From NCBI GenBank assembly GCA_902773065.1, contig CACYDD010000013.1, positions 1-6,441 on the forward strand: DNA of 6,441 nucleotides, written 5' to 3'. Positions 5,428-6,441 of the stretch are shown in pieces. The position numbers were made by a program, and so were the translations under genes. Source of the DNA: an uncultured Ruminococcus sp. Its GTDB lineage: Bacteria; Bacillota; Clostridia; Oscillospirales; Acutalibacteraceae. Within the stretch, counting starts at the first letter, position 1; each line of letters begins with the position of its first letter. The notes beneath the pieces were generated by a model, which ran no database searches, was not told where the DNA came from, and saw only the letters and a list, made by a program, of their open reading frames with translations.

Positions 5428-5954
5428 TGAAAAAGATACTTATTCTGTCATCAAGTCCGAGAAAAAACGGAAATTCCGATTTACTTTGTCAGCAGTTTAA
5501 AAAAGGGGCTGAAGAAGCCGGCCATAAAGTTGAACACATTTATCTGTATGACAAAAAAATCGGATTTTGTCGTGCGTGTTACGCCTGCTTCAAAACAGGA
5601 AAATGTGTTATGCAGGATGACATGGCGGATATTCTTGAAAAAATGCAGGCTTCTGATGTTATCGTAATAGCTACCCCTACATATTTTATGACGATGAATG
5701 GAATGCTGAAAAACACGATTGACCGTTTTCTGCCGAAATGGAAGGAACTCGGCGGACATGATGTGTATTTTATCATTACCGGTCACGATGAAAAAGAAGG
5801 ACTTTCGCTTGTCGGTGATGAACTGAAAAAGATATTCCGGGAGCTTGGAAATGATGTCAAAGCAATCATATGGGGCGAAGGCGTATGGCAGAAAGGCGAA
5901 GTTGAAAAAACAATAGCTATGAATGAAGCATACATAGCAGGAAAAACAGTATAA
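5427..5954 (+). CDS. Iron-sulfur-flavoprotein-like NAD(P)H/FMN reductase 2
   Basis: This 175-residue second member of the family follows its neighbour with a one-base overlap. MKKILILSSSPRKNGNSD carries the FMN-phosphate loop SSPRKNGNS. CRACYACFKTGKC has Cys48, 51, 54 and 60, again CX2CX2CX5C and so a candidate 4Fe-4S site, followed by DDM at 64-66. ATPTYFMTMNGMLKNTIDRF (82-101) is the flavin and dimer-interface motif. The C-terminal half (HDVYFIITGHDEKEGLSLVG) differs clearly from that of the first copy, so the two probably diverged in partner or substrate rather than being a recent duplication. Such proteins form flavin-bridged dimers; with co-translation, a mixed dimer of the two copies is possible but purely speculative. 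Confidence 0.88.
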   Translation: MKKILILSSSPRKNGNSDLLCQQFKKGAEEAGHKVEHIYLYDKKIGFCRACYACFKTGKCVMQDDMADILEKMQASDVIVIATPTYFMTMNGMLKNTIDRFLPKWKELGGHDVYFIITGHDEKEGLSLVGDELKKIFRELGNDVKAIIWGEGVWQKGEVEKTIAMNEAYIAGKTV

Positions 5955-5971
5955 AAAACGGAGGTATCATC

Positions 5972-6441
5972 ATGCAAAACTTTGATTATCAGACACCCAC
6001 AAGGCTTATTTTCGGAAAGGGCGTAGTCGAAAAGCTGCCGGAGATAATGAGCACTTTCGGCAAAAAAATACTGCTCACCTACGGCGGCGGCAGTATCAAA
6101 AGGATCGGTCTTTATGACAAGGTGAAGGAACTGCTTGCTGACTTTGAGATCGTTGAGCTTTCCGGCATACAGCCGAATCCGAAATACGATCCGAGTGTAC
6201 TCGACGGCGTAAAGCTCTGCAAGGAAAACGACATTGATGTTATTCTTGCCGTCGGCGGCGGAAGCGTTCTCGACTGCTCAAAGGCTATTGCAGCCGGAGC
6301 AAAATATGACGGCGACCCGTGGGATCTCATTTCCTACAAGGTGCATGCGAAGGCTGCACTGCCCATCGTTGACATTATCACTCTTGCCGCAACGGGCAGT
6401 GAATACGACTGCGGCGGTGTTATTTCCAGAACAGAGACCAA
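5972..6441 (+). CDS. Iron-containing alcohol dehydrogenase, YqhD/BdhA-like (partial, runs off window)
   Basis: The first 156 residues of what is usually a protein of about 390 residues are visible; the window edge cuts the rest. The N-terminus (MQNFDYQTPTRLIFGKGVVE) is typical of group III iron-dependent alcohol dehydrogenases. Two cofactor signatures are present: YGGGSIKR (37-44), like the GGGS segment linked to NADPH use in YqhD, and AVGGGSVLDCSK (93-104), the GGGSxxDxxK dinucleotide motif. AATGSEYD (139-146) follows the family pattern. The metal-binding Asp and His residues should lie beyond the cut, so activity cannot be judged. Such enzymes reduce short aldehydes, including butyraldehyde and toxic lipid-derived or glyoxal-type carbonyls. 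The start has GGAGG at 5960-5964, and the gap of 17 bases after the previous stop puts it in the same operon. Confidence 0.92.
   Translation, partial: MQNFDYQTPTRLIFGKGVVEKLPEIMSTFGKKILLTYGGGSIKRIGLYDKVKELLADFEIVELSGIQPNPKYDPSVLDGVKLCKENDIDVILAVGGGSVLDCSKAIAAGAKYDGDPWDLISYKVHAKAALPIVDIITLAATGSEYDCGGVISRTET

Noticed and set aside
1..6441. CRISPR arrays, insertion sequences, tRNA or rRNA genes
   Set aside because: No regularly spaced repeats, transposase-like proteins, terminal inverted repeats or RNA gene signatures were seen; the window is almost fully coding.

Overview
The window is one end of a long, tightly packed, plus-strand redox operon, and every gene in it reads the same way. The organism looks like a low-to-mid GC Gram-positive anaerobe of the Clostridia, possibly Ruminococcus-like. 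The reasons are the strong GGAGG/AGGAGG ribosome sites before most genes, gaps of only a few bases, a Sec lipoprotein signal with a long Ser/Asn/Lys/Glu tether, and iron-sulfur-flavoprotein-type reductases typical of anaerobes. The genus is a guess from composition and style.

Layout. Bases 1-125 hold no convincing gene, only a likely rho-independent terminator (64-100) that closes whatever lies upstream. A textbook sigma-70 promoter (126-154) is bracketed by two almost identical 13-bp palindromes, one overlapping the -35 box and one just after the expected transcription start. The first gene is a cysteine-rich TetR-family regulator (204-824). It is followed by a cytosolic flavodoxin (857-1333), an aldo/keto reductase (1347-2246), a YgiN-type small monooxygenase (2263-2607), a carboxymuconolactone-decarboxylase/cupin fusion (2609-3367), a lipoprotein-anchored flavodoxin (3384-4094), a seven-helix membrane protein with a diheme-cytochrome-b-like histidine pattern (4108-4881), two tandem flavoproteins with the CX2CX2CX5C motif of iron-sulfur flavoproteins (4894-5427 and 5427-5954), and the N-terminal part of an iron-type alcohol dehydrogenase (5972 to the window edge). 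I see no terminator or second promoter between 204 and 6441, so the operon probably continues to the right.

How the genes may work together. The aldo/keto reductase and iron-type alcohol dehydrogenase would reduce reactive aldehydes and ketones. The small monooxygenase, the CMD-cupin protein and the flavoproteins suit handling of quinones or other electrophiles. The regulator has eight cysteines and sits under what looks like its own double operator, which suggests autoregulated induction by an electrophile or oxidant. The most unusual part is the middle. A flavodoxin predicted to sit outside the membrane is encoded next to a membrane protein with two H-X13-H helices, and a close paralogue of that flavodoxin lies inside the cell. 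This suggests an electron path from a cytosolic flavodoxin through a diheme membrane protein to a surface flavodoxin. That pathway is inference; the sequence elements it rests on are directly visible.
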